Below are positions 18,602 through 25,531 of a DNA stretch of 64,000 nucleotides, piece by piece. Source of the stretch: Ruegeria marina (lineage in GTDB: Bacteria; Pseudomonadota; Alphaproteobacteria; Rhodobacterales; Rhodobacteraceae); NCBI RefSeq assembly GCF_900101475.1, contig NZ_FMZV01000005.1, forward strand, positions 124,001-188,000, read 5' to 3'. A model generated the notes under the pieces. That model saw only the letters and a list, made by a program, of their open reading frames with translations. It was not told the DNA's origin and searched no databases. Every line of letters starts with the position of its first letter. Positions within the stretch are counted from its first letter, which is position 1. Position numbers and translations under genes: made by a program.

Positions 18602-19465
18602 TCAGAACTTGTTGACCGGCAGCTTGAGAAAGATGTTGCCCTGCTCGTCCGGCGGCGGCATTTGGCCCGCCCGCATATTGACCTGCAGGGAGGGAAGGAT
18701 AAGCCGGGGCATCGCAAGCGTTGCATCACGGCTGTCGCGCATTTTCACGAAATCCTCGAGTTTGCGGCCCTGTCCGATGTGGACGTTGAGCGCCTTTTGT
18801 TCGCCTACCGTGGTTTCCCATGCGTATTCATCGCGGCCGGGCGCCTTGTAGTCGTGACCGACAAAGATGCGGGTCTCGTCCGGCAAGGCCAGGATCTTCT
18901 GGATCGAGTTGAACAGGACGGCCGAGGAACCGCCGGGGAAATCGCAGCGCGCGGTGCCGAAATCGGGCATGAACAGCGTGTCTCCTACAAATGCCGCGTC
19001 GCCAATCACATAGGTCAGGCAGGCTGGTGTGTGCCCTGGTGTGTGCAGCACATCTCCCCTCATCTGACCGATGAAGAAACTGTCGCCTTCGCGGAACAAG
19101 GCGTCGAACTGGCTGCCGTCGCGCTGGAACTCGGTGCCTTCGTTGAACACCTTGCCGAACGTGTCCTGAACGACCGTAATGTTCGCGCCGATACCGATCT
19201 TTCCGCCCAGTTTTTCCTGCAGGTAGGGCGCAGCGGACAGGTGGTCGGCATGTACGTGGCTCTCCAGGATCCACTCGACGTTCAATCCCTCGGATCGAAC
19301 GTAGTCGATGATCGCGTCCGCCGATTGCGTATCGGTCCGGCCCGAGGCGTGGTCGAAATCCAGAACGCTGTCCACGATTGCGCATGTTCGCCCCTCGGGT
19401 TCGCGGACCAGATAGGACACGGTAAAGGTTGCCTCGTCAAAAAAAGCTTTCACAAAAGGTGTCAT
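18602..19465 (-). CDS. ETHE1-like persulfide dioxygenase (metallo-beta-lactamase fold)
   Basis: A 287-residue MBL-fold protein. The metal-binding HxHxDH motif is SHVHADH (His70, His72, Asp74, His75); later ligands are in HTPGHTPACL, FVGDTLFMPD and FVGHDY. The length and the C-terminal NVHIGQGRKLEDF segment are those of persulfide dioxygenases of the Blh/SdoA type, which oxidise glutathione persulfide to sulfite. The start at 19465 follows AGGAGA. First gene of the operon with the YeeE pair and the TIGR01244 protein. A motif related to the dsrE2 operator overlaps its upstream region at 19491-19513. Confidence 0.9.
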   Translation of the reverse strand: MTPFVKAFFDEATFTVSYLVREPEGRTCAIVDSVLDFDHASGRTDTQSADAIIDYVRSEGLNVEWILESHVHADHLSAAPYLQEKLGGKIGIGANITVVQDTFGKVFNEGTEFQRDGSQFDALFREGDSFFIGQMRGDVLHTPGHTPACLTYVIGDAAFVGDTLFMPDFGTARCDFPGGSSAVLFNSIQKILALPDETRIFVGHDYKAPGRDEYAWETTVGEQKALNVHIGQGRKLEDFVKMRDSRDATLAMPRLILPSLQVNMRAGQMPPPDEQGNIFLKLPVNKF

Positions 19466-19490
19466 GTTCGTCTCCTGCATGGTCGCGAAA

Positions 19491-19513
19491 AACATATAGT
19501 CAAAAGTGAATGT
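19491..19513 (-). promoter_or_regulatory. Putative ArsR-type operator (half-conserved) upstream of the persulfide dioxygenase
   Basis: Read on the minus strand it is ACATTC-N9-TATATGTT, 25 bp upstream of the start codon. It keeps the ATTC half of the ATTC-N8-GAAT palindrome found upstream of dsrE2 and shares the flanking TATRTGTT with the site before the YeeE gene at 33813. Only one arm is conserved, so binding is a guess. Confidence 0.35.
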
Positions 19514-19733
19514 GATGCAATGGCTTCCTGACGATTTCTGCAAACAAGTCTCTGGTCTTGACCTCGGTCAAATCGTTTTCTTCCGAAATGCTTCATCTTT
19601 GGGCAACATCCGCAAGAATTGCCGGACATGCGGGCTGTTGGTGCCCAGGTAACTGAAGATAGCACATTTCGACGTGTTTTTCTTATTTCTGTTACCCAAT
19701 ATCTGAAGGCTACCGGAAAAGGGGAGAGGACAA

Positions 19734-19949
19734 ATGACCGATCAGGAACTCATTCGTGAGGTTGAACGACTGGAACGGCGTGTTCAGGGAGCCTGTCTCG
19801 ACACCCGCTTGGAAATCCAGCCGCAATTCAGCCGGATCATGGACCAGATTCGCGAGCGGGGCGTCAAGTTGCCTTCGCGCCTGCGCCGTCTGGACGCTGC
19901 GCTGTGCGAGGACGCTGCGGAAGCATATTTCGATAACATGCCGGTCTAG
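19734..19949 (+). CDS. Small conserved hypothetical protein
   Basis: A 71-residue charged, helical protein (RLERRVQGACLDTRLEIQPQ, then RERGVKLPSRLRRLDAALCED) with no recognised domain. Its ATG follows GGGGAGAGGAC at good spacing, and the codon use matches the surrounding genes. The 268 bp before it hold a probable promoter. It is convergent with the small membrane protein next to it. No function can be proposed. Confidence 0.65.
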   Translation: MTDQELIREVERLERRVQGACLDTRLEIQPQFSRIMDQIRERGVKLPSRLRRLDAALCEDAAEAYFDNMPV

Positions 19950-19961
19950 GCTTGGCGGCGA

Positions 19962-20183
19962 TCAGCCGAGCGATATTCCCAGGATGACCATCATCAGTCC
20001 GATCACGGACAGGAACAGTGCGGCAAGATTCCACGGCAGGACCGCCTGAACGGCCGAGCGCAGTTCGTCGTCGCTCAGCCCTGCCTTGCGCGCTCGATTC
20101 ACGCGGAGAATGCACCAGACCAGACCGGCAAGACCGGCCATCGACAGGCCGGCCCCTGTCCAGATTATGATGTCGAAAAGCAT
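19962..20183 (-). CDS. Small membrane protein, function unknown
   Basis: A 73-residue protein with two hydrophobic helices (about residues 4-27 and 50-71) separated by a charged loop (RVNRARKAGLSDDELRSAVQ). It has no recognised family motif. It stands alone between the small hypothetical gene and gapR, convergent with the former. Confidence 0.65.
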   Translation of the reverse strand: MLFDIIIWTGAGLSMAGLAGLVWCILRVNRARKAGLSDDELRSAVQAVLPWNLAALFLSVIGLMMVILGISLG

Positions 20184-20340
20184 GATCGTGTCTCAATCGT
20201 CCTGAAATCGCCGCCCGAGGCGGTTCTGCGTTAGCTGATCGCAGGTAACAGCGCAAGCTTTGCCAAATCCTCCTTGCAGGCAATCCGGCGCCACGTTATC
20301 CCGCGAAGCGCCGCAACCCAGACCGATGGAGCAAACACCG

Positions 20341-20598
20341 ATGGATCAGCCTCAGGCAGACGCGAACTACAACATCGCCGCTGGCGAGCTGCGCCAGTTC
20401 ATCGAGCGGATCGAGCGCCTTGAAGCCGAGAAGAAGGACATCGCCGATCAGCAGAAGGAAGTTCTGGCCGAGGCCAAGGCGCGTGGCTATGACACCAAGG
20501 TGATGCGCAAGATCGTCGCCCTGCGCAAGCGCGACAAGGATGACATCGCCGAAGAAGAGGCGGTGCTGGAAATGTACAAGGCCGCTCTGGGCATGTGA
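20341..20598 (+). CDS. gapR: Chromosome-structuring DNA-binding protein GapR (DUF2312)
   Basis: An 85-residue, strongly helical, charged protein with the DUF2312 core LRQFIERIERLEAEKKDIAD and KARGYDTKVMRKIV. In Caulobacter GapR encircles overtwisted DNA and aids topoisomerases during replication. The length is that of the family. Two in-frame ATGs, at 20326 and 20341, are possible; the second is preferred for its GGAG spacing. A G+C-rich hairpin follows the gene. Confidence 0.9.
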   Translation: MDQPQADANYNIAAGELRQFIERIERLEAEKKDIADQQKEVLAEAKARGYDTKVMRKIVALRKRDKDDIAEEEAVLEMYKAALGM

Positions 20599-20605
20599 CC
20601 GGGGC

Positions 20606-20627
20606 GCGACCGGCGCCAGCCGGTCGC
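20606..20627. terminator. Hairpin between the convergent gapR and sulfotransferase-like genes
   Basis: Perfect 9-bp stem GCGACCGGC-GCCA-GCCGGTCGC with a four-base loop. It sits right between two converging stop codons. No T run is visible on either strand, so it may act as a barrier or mRNA 3' end protector rather than a classic terminator. Confidence 0.55.
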
Positions 20628-20628
20628 C

Positions 20629-21510
20629 TCAGGGGGCGATGAACTGCACGCCGGGGATGCGTTGCAGTGAAAACACGTCCTCGTCGTAAATCTCGGTCAA
20701 CCGTTCGACCAATTCATGAGTCCAGCCGGGCAGATCGAGTTCTTCCTCCACGGCGTCCTCAACCGCGTACTTGTCCAGGAATGCCGCGATGACGCGGCGT
20801 TTCTGCATTTCGGTGAGATCGGCATGTTCGGCGAGATAGGCGCGAAAGCGCAGCATGCCCTCTTTCGACATGATTTCGGACAGCAGGGAGAACCCGCCGA
20901 CAATCTTGGTTCCGTGTTCCAGGCCAGCAAGGTCGCGGATGATCTGTGACCAGATCAGCGGGGTATCCTCATTGCACCAGATCGTCAGCTGCACATTTGG
21001 CGCGGCATCGCGAATGGACTGTACCATCCGCGTCCAGTGCAACAGGCCGAGGTCCAGCCCTTCCAGCGCTTCGGCCACGCCCTTTTCGGGAAGCGCGGTC
21101 AACACGTTCGGTACAAAGCTGGCGGGATTGCGGATCGCCATGAACACTTCGAGTTGATCATAGGCGAAAATCGACTGCAGGTAGGCAAGCCTCTGGGGCG
21201 CACGCGGATAGAACACGCCCTTGCCGATCGCCGACCATCGGGTGCCATAGAGGTTGCTGTCTGAAAATATGACCCGATCCGCGACTTCGCCGTCCAGAAT
21301 CGCTTCGAGCAGGACTTCGCGGGCATCGGGGTCCGGGTCCGTTTGCACTTCATCGAGTGCAGACATGACCTTCTTGAACAAACCGCGATACTGAGCGGGT
21401 CCGGGAACGGCAATTCCTTTCTGCGAGAAGGGTTCCTTGTTGCTGAGCAGGCACTTGATCAGCCGTTCATCATCGGTTCCATGGGCCCCGGTATGGAAAA
21501 CCACTTGCAT
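20629..21510 (-). CDS. Hypothetical protein, distantly sulfotransferase-like
   Basis: A 293-residue protein starting MQVVFHTGAHGTDDERLIKC. This resembles the P-loop start of PAPS-dependent sulfotransferases of roseobacters (LHxGxHKTGTT type), but the Lys and Thr residues that bind the cofactor phosphate are replaced (GAHGTDDE). The rest has no clear motif. I chose the ATG at 21510. The gene lies alone, upstream of the tRNA-Thr gene on the opposite strand. An enzyme role is uncertain given the altered loop. Confidence 0.7.
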   Translation of the reverse strand: MQVVFHTGAHGTDDERLIKCLLSNKEPFSQKGIAVPGPAQYRGLFKKVMSALDEVQTDPDPDAREVLLEAILDGEVADRVIFSDSNLYGTRWSAIGKGVFYPRAPQRLAYLQSIFAYDQLEVFMAIRNPASFVPNVLTALPEKGVAEALEGLDLGLLHWTRMVQSIRDAAPNVQLTIWCNEDTPLIWSQIIRDLAGLEHGTKIVGGFSLLSEIMSKEGMLRFRAYLAEHADLTEMQKRRVIAAFLDKYAVEDAVEEELDLPGWTHELVERLTEIYDEDVFSLQRIPGVQFIAP

Positions 21511-21677
21511 TGGTGCCGGGCTTCCTTTTGAAAACAATTGGATACGTCCTGAGTACAGACTTGCCGCGCCACAGTCAAATCGTTGTATGCGGGGGCCCGC
21601 GGCTGCAACGCAGAATTCCTGGCTTCGCAGTTTTCCGGCTTGCAGTTCCCGTGCAGTGCAATTATTCGGAAGCCAGT

Positions 21678-21753
21678 GCCCCTATAGCTCAGCTGGTAGA
21701 GCAACTGATTTGTAATCAGTAGGTCCGCGGTTCGAGTCCGTGTGGGGGCACCA
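21678..21753 (+). tRNA. tRNA-Thr (UGU anticodon)
   Basis: A 76-nt cloverleaf. The acceptor arms GCCCCTA and TGGGGGC pair, the D arm is AGCTCAGCTGGTAGAGC, the anticodon loop is TTTGTAA (anticodon TGT), the T loop is TTCGAGT, and the CCA end is encoded. Its 3' end is the attachment site of the adjacent integrative island: 17 bp covering the T arm end, acceptor and CCA are repeated at 32175. Confidence 0.97.
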
Positions 21754-21754
21754 G
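21738..21754 (+). repeat. attL: left attachment repeat in the tRNA-Thr 3' end
   Basis: The 17-bp sequence CCGTGTGGGGGCACCAG is repeated exactly at 32175-32191. The bases after it (ATAAAATC here, TAAAATC there) are also nearly the same. The left copy keeps the tRNA gene whole, the classical pattern for tRNA-targeting tyrosine recombinases. Confidence 0.92.
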
Positions 21755-21807
21755 ATAAAATCTATTTACACATTTAAAACAATAACTTGCGTCGCTGACT
21801 TGTGCGT

Positions 21808-22308
21808 CTATCCCCCCTTCAATCCCCTTTGCTGCTGATGGTATGCAGCCCATCTTGCTTTCTGAGTCGCTGATATTTTGGCTCGTCCAGCTTCCGTTCT
21901 GGGGCCAGTGCTAAGCCCGCCGTGAAACCGGCATCTATCCCGTCCGGGTTCTGACTTCGCTCGGCAGGGGTGGCCCTTGCGGGTCTTGGCTCCGCAGGTT
22001 ACGCGCCGATATGCCAACCGCTTGCGCAATGCCTTTGACATGCCTGGCGCTATTTCGAGCAAGAGGCGTTCCGTGGCCCTTGGGTCTAAGACTCCATAAC
22101 GCGCGCGCGCGTACTGGTTGCTTATTTCGCCAACTTCGACGCCCAGAACCCTAAAGATAGCCCTAATGCCATAGGCAGTCAGGTCCAGCCTTGACTTGCT
22201 CTCCCAGTATTGAACCGCCTTGTGAGATAGCCCGGCGCGTCTTGCCAGTTGACGCTGAGAATACCCGGCCTCGGTTCGTTTCACCTTCAGTTCCGCGCCA
22301 GTCTTCAT
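21808..22308 (-). CDS. XRE-family HTH protein with C-terminal HGGxSTGPRT motif
   Basis: A 166-residue protein. Residues 5-60 form an XRE helix-turn-helix (YSQRQLARRAGLSHKAVQYW). The C-terminal part carries a Cys-His cluster (CGAKTRKGHPC, then CRFHGG) followed by STGPRTEAGRAKI, a motif widespread in phage and plasmid proteins of unknown role. Fusion of both in one protein is typical of alphaproteobacterial mobile elements. First gene inside the island after attL, reading toward the tRNA gene. Likely a regulator of the element. Confidence 0.8.
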   Translation of the reverse strand: MKTGAELKVKRTEAGYSQRQLARRAGLSHKAVQYWESKSRLDLTAYGIRAIFRVLGVEVGEISNQYARARYGVLDPRATERLLLEIAPGMSKALRKRLAYRRVTCGAKTRKGHPCRAKSEPGRDRCRFHGGLSTGPRTEAGRAKISATQKARWAAYHQQQRGLKGG

Positions 22309-22333
22309 CACATCATACCCACTATTACATAGA

Positions 22334-22440
22334 TACGGCTCAATTTAGCAAAAAGCGGTGTTCGATGTCATGCTTGGACCCATGGCGCTTGTTCTTCTTG
22401 TCCTGCCAGAATCAGCACGTGTGATTCAGTTGTGCGGTCC
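22334..22440 (+). repeat. 107-bp direct repeat, copy 1
   Basis: About 80 percent identical by eye to 28796-28902. It contains an ATG (22370) and a signal-peptide-like start MLGPMALVLLVLPESARVIQ ending at the conserved LCG, after which the two copies diverge. The peptide here stops at 22489. Both copies look like the 5' end of a secreted-protein gene that was cut off by later insertions. Confidence 0.75.
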
Positions 22441-22475
22441 AAGCCCGCGAAAGCTCCTAGAGGAACTTCGCGCGA

Positions 22476-24329
22476 CTACCCGAAAATGAAATCCTCTGCA
22501 CCCAACGCAGAGATACTTATTCCGGCAAGGGTAAGGCTATTTCCGAAATCGTCTTCGATTAACGTACCGCCATTGATTTCTGTCATGTGGCCGGACTGAA
22601 GGTCGGAAAAATCTGAAATCCCTGTCGCGCTTGAAATATCGACCCGGTCCTCAGTAGCCGAAAAGAAAAATACTGTATCTTCACCGGGCGAAAAAACAAT
22701 TCGGTCGGCACCGGGACCGGCATAAATCTCGTCGTCACCAACGCCACCGTCGATTATGTCGTCGCCTGCAGCACCAAAAAGCGTATCGTTGCCGTCATTA
22801 CCGAACACGGTATCGTTGCCCAACCCGCCGAACACTTGATCGTTACCTGCGCCGCCTGAGACCAAGTCGTCATCAAGCCCCGCACCGACGCTGTCATCGT
22901 CGTTTCCTCCGTCAAGCGTATCATTTCCTACCGAACCCCAAATCTCGTCCGCCCCCGATCCACCTGTAAGTGAGTCATTTCCTGATGCGCCCCCAAGCGT
23001 GTCAGCTCCATCATCTCCTGACAGTGTGTCGTTGTCAGCCGCGCCCCAGAGTTCGTCATTGCCAAGTCCACCCGCTAGCAAGTCGTTGCCGCCCGCACCG
23101 CCTATCGTTTCAGCCCCATTGCCGCCGTCAGCTGTGTCGTCACCCGCTCCACACCAAAGTCCATCATTGCCACCGCCGCCCAACAGAAAATCGTCACCAA
23201 CACCGCCGGAGAGATGATCGTCCCCTTCGCCACCATAGAGGCCGTCGTTTCCAGGACCTCCGTTCAACGTGTCATTTCCGGAATCCCCCCAAATGCTATC
23301 GTGTCCGTCGCCTCCAAAAATTAAGTCATTGTCGTTTCCACCGTGCAGTTCATCGCTCTCCAAGCCACCGGCTAATTCATCATCACCATCACCGCCGAAC
23401 AATGTATCATAGCCGCCACCTGCCCAAATTTGATCTCTACCAGAACCCCCGCCTAAGAAGTTGTTTCCATCAAATGCTTCTACTATGTCATTTCCCGGCC
23501 CAGCGTAAACCGTATCGTTTCCCGCTCCTCCAGTGCGTATTCGGTCATTCCCTTCATCTCCAAATAAAAGGTTGGCAGACGTATCCGGTTGACCATAGTG
23601 TTCGTGTGGTCCCCCGTCTATATAGTCATTTCCCGGGCCACCATGTATAGTGTCAATTCCAACTCCCCCGTAAAGGCCATCCTCCCCATCTTCTCCATTA
23701 ATTAAGTCGTTTCCAATATGTCCCCCGATGACGTCTCCACCTGATCCACCAAATACAGTGTCATTTCCAGAGCCAGCCTCAACAAAGTCTTGACCGCCAT
23801 AAGAGAAGATCAAATTATTTCCGCCAAACTCGTCAATGCTGTCTATTACAAAAATGTCATCACTTTGAGTTCCCCGAAAATTATTATCCAAATGAGATTG
23901 GTCTATTACATGTAGCCGGTCTGCATCAAGAGCAAACTCTAAAAGCGCGTCAGCATTCCCTGTATTGATTACTTCGATAAGTTCAGAAAATGGAATAAAT
24001 GCCACTGTAATTGATCGAATGTGTTGGTTTGGTGCTTCGATTTCCAAAGCAGTAATGCTTATTACGTATCCGTATAAGAGAGATGTATCAACTTGGTCGA
24101 GAGAAGTTGGCTGGGTGCTCCCATAGTATCTAAAGCGATGGACCTCAAATATTGTGTAACTGCCATCTAAATTAAGGACTTCGGTTCTGGGGCCAAAGGT
24201 CAATAGGGAATTTGGGCCTGAATCCGGTTGCCATATTGGATACAGATCAGCAATTTCATAGATCTGATAAGTTGGAAAGGAACTACGGCTGCTCTCCAAC
24301 TGTTTAGAATAGCTATCCACTGCACGCAT
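22476..24329 (-). CDS. RTX (hemolysin-type calcium-binding repeat) protein
   Basis: A protein of about 617 residues (633 if an upstream TTG at 24377 is used; the ATG at 24329 has a better GAGA ribosome site). The first 180 residues are unrelated to the repeats and may be the functional domain. They are followed by some 35 glycine/aspartate nonapeptides of the GGxGxDxLx type, such as GGPGNDYIDGG and GGSGNDSLTGG, and a C-terminal region of about 80 residues that in this class carries a type I secretion signal. Calcium would fold the repeats outside the cell. No dedicated ABC/HlyD exporter is linked; TolC at 52.8 kb is far away. The N-terminal function is unknown. Confidence 0.88.
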   Translation of the reverse strand: MRAVDSYSKQLESSRSSFPTYQIYEIADLYPIWQPDSGPNSLLTFGPRTEVLNLDGSYTIFEVHRFRYYGSTQPTSLDQVDTSLLYGYVISITALEIEAPNQHIRSITVAFIPFSELIEVINTGNADALLEFALDADRLHVIDQSHLDNNFRGTQSDDIFVIDSIDEFGGNNLIFSYGGQDFVEAGSGNDTVFGGSGGDVIGGHIGNDLINGEDGEDGLYGGVGIDTIHGGPGNDYIDGGPHEHYGQPDTSANLLFGDEGNDRIRTGGAGNDTVYAGPGNDIVEAFDGNNFLGGGSGRDQIWAGGGYDTLFGGDGDDELAGGLESDELHGGNDNDLIFGGDGHDSIWGDSGNDTLNGGPGNDGLYGGEGDDHLSGGVGDDFLLGGGGNDGLWCGAGDDTADGGNGAETIGGAGGNDLLAGGLGNDELWGAADNDTLSGDDGADTLGGASGNDSLTGGSGADEIWGSVGNDTLDGGNDDDSVGAGLDDDLVSGGAGNDQVFGGLGNDTVFGNDGNDTLFGAAGDDIIDGGVGDDEIYAGPGADRIVFSPGEDTVFFFSATEDRVDISSATGISDFSDLQSGHMTEINGGTLIEDDFGNSLTLAGISISALGAEDFIFG

Positions 24330-24643
24330 TTTTAAAATCTCTACTGCGCTGGAGCTCAGTTTGATATCCTTCAGCAACAGTGAGAGTGTTGTCTTTGATA
24401 TCGATCAACTGGAGGATGGTCGACTTTGATGATGGTGATTTGCCAGTGTGCGGGGGGGCTTGCCCGGCAAGAGCAACTTGTTTGTGTGGGGAGTTTTTTG
24501 GATAACTTTGACACCAGACAGTGAGTTGCCCCGTCCGTTCCGTGGGCGATGTTAAGAAAACGGAAAGGGCCTGGGGTGGTTCTGATTTCCGGAGTCGTCA
24601 ATGGGGCCACCGGGCGGGTAGGCGCTTTTGTACGTCCGCAATT

Positions 24644-24666
24644 CATTTGTTATACTATAACAAATG
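24644..24666. promoter_or_regulatory. Perfect 23-bp palindrome, Zur-box-like
   Basis: Arms CATTTGTTATA and TATAACAAATG around a central C; every base pairs. The core TGTTATA-N-TATAACA matches the remembered shape of proteobacterial Zur (zinc regulator) boxes. It overlaps the ATG of the terminase small-subunit pseudogene and lies about 270-315 bp upstream of the RTX gene start on the other strand. What binds it is unknown. Confidence 0.6.
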
Positions 24667-25071
24667 CCGAGACCAAGAACACCACTATCCAAAGCTAGAC
24701 TGACGGGCGCTGCTGCGAAAGACCCGCAGCGTTTTCGTGCACGCTCTGAACCCAATGTCAGCAGCAATCCAGTTGGCAAACCGCCAGACTAACTGACAGA
24801 CGACGCGAAGGACGTTTGGCTCGAAGCAGCGGCTTCGATGGGCTGGTTGGTCTCTGAGGATCGGTTTGCACTTGAGATGATGGCAAACGCAGTTGGTTTG
24901 ATCCGCAAGACTGTGAAGTCTGGCGAGATTGTTTCCGGAGCGATGATCAACGCGGCGAATACAGCGGTCGGCAAGGTCGGAGCCAGCCCCACGGAACGGG
25001 GGAAGGTGTTTCAAGAGGCGAGTAATGACAGCGCAGACGACCCTTTCGCCGTATTCGTACGAGCGCAATAA
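24664..25071 (+). pseudogene. Phage terminase small subunit (P27-like), interrupted
   Basis: From the ATG at 24664 the frame reads MPRPRTPLSKARLTGAAAKD, then meets an in-frame TAA at 24790-24792 after 42 codons and continues LTDDAKDVWLEAAASMGWLV to a stop at 25069. The whole has the layout of P27-family terminase small subunits: a basic N-terminus, then an Lxxxxxxxw helix with a SMGWLVSEDRFALEMMA segment. A single nonsense change therefore splits an otherwise intact gene. An ATGA overlap near its end opens a short frame that could be the lost start of the large subunit. No other head or packaging genes follow. Confidence 0.7.
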
Positions 25072-25243
25072 TCGAGAATGCGCAGCAGGCCCTTCTATGA
25101 ATTTCAAGGACGAGGTGTTTAGGATGGCTTGCGCAGTGTATCTGCGCTTTGATGCTTGTGACTCATCTCGGCAGCACTCAAGGTGAACGTATGATGCGCA
25201 AGTGACAAATACGAAAAACGGAATGTTCGCTAAAAATGCATAA

Positions 25244-25350
25244 GGAAGGTCTGAAAAACCTCGCTTCTTCGGCATCACCGGGGAGCGTCCATCGTGGTCC
25301 CGCACAGTCTAACCCAAGCCGATCCGAGGGCGAGGTTTTTCAGACGTTCC
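25244..25350. mobile_element. 107-bp MITE-like element
   Basis: Two 21-bp terminal inverted repeats with one mismatch (GGAAGGTCTGAAAAACCTCGC at 25244-25264, mirrored at 25330-25350) enclose 65 bp with no coding capacity. The same terminal sequence heads the IS5-type remnant at 27325, so this is probably a non-autonomous derivative of that IS. No clear target duplication was found. The rest of the 25072-25531 gap contains no gene I can support. Confidence 0.7.
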
Positions 25351-25531
25351 CCAACTGCCGAGGCGCTGTGGGGGCGGCAGGTCAGGAAGATAATTCGAGG
25401 TCAAGTGGCATTGTAACCCGTGTCACAGAAAACGCCTTCAGTCTATGTTAAGGTGAACTCACAGTGAGTCTCACTGTCTGGGCGAACACCACGATCGACA
25501 TTCGGTCCGAGCATCTCAGCGAGGGCGGGTC

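Noticed and set aside
20629-21510. Calling this gene a sulfotransferase
   Set aside because: The P-loop is altered (GAHGTDDE instead of HKTGTT), so activity is doubtful; left as hypothetical.
22970-23650. Possible CRISPR-like or other regular repeat array
   Set aside because: The periodicity is the nonapeptide code of the RTX gene on the other strand, with diverged units and no constant spacer.
24371-24646. A 91-codon minus-strand frame upstream of the RTX gene
   Set aside because: No family resemblance or good ribosome site; it lies in an intergenic stretch that includes the palindrome, and runs into the RTX start. Not enough to call a gene.
25072-25243. Possible start of a terminase large subunit after the small-subunit pseudogene
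   Set aside because: An ATGA-coupled short frame exists (MTAQTTLSPYSYERNNRECA), but it soon stops and shows no packaging motif.
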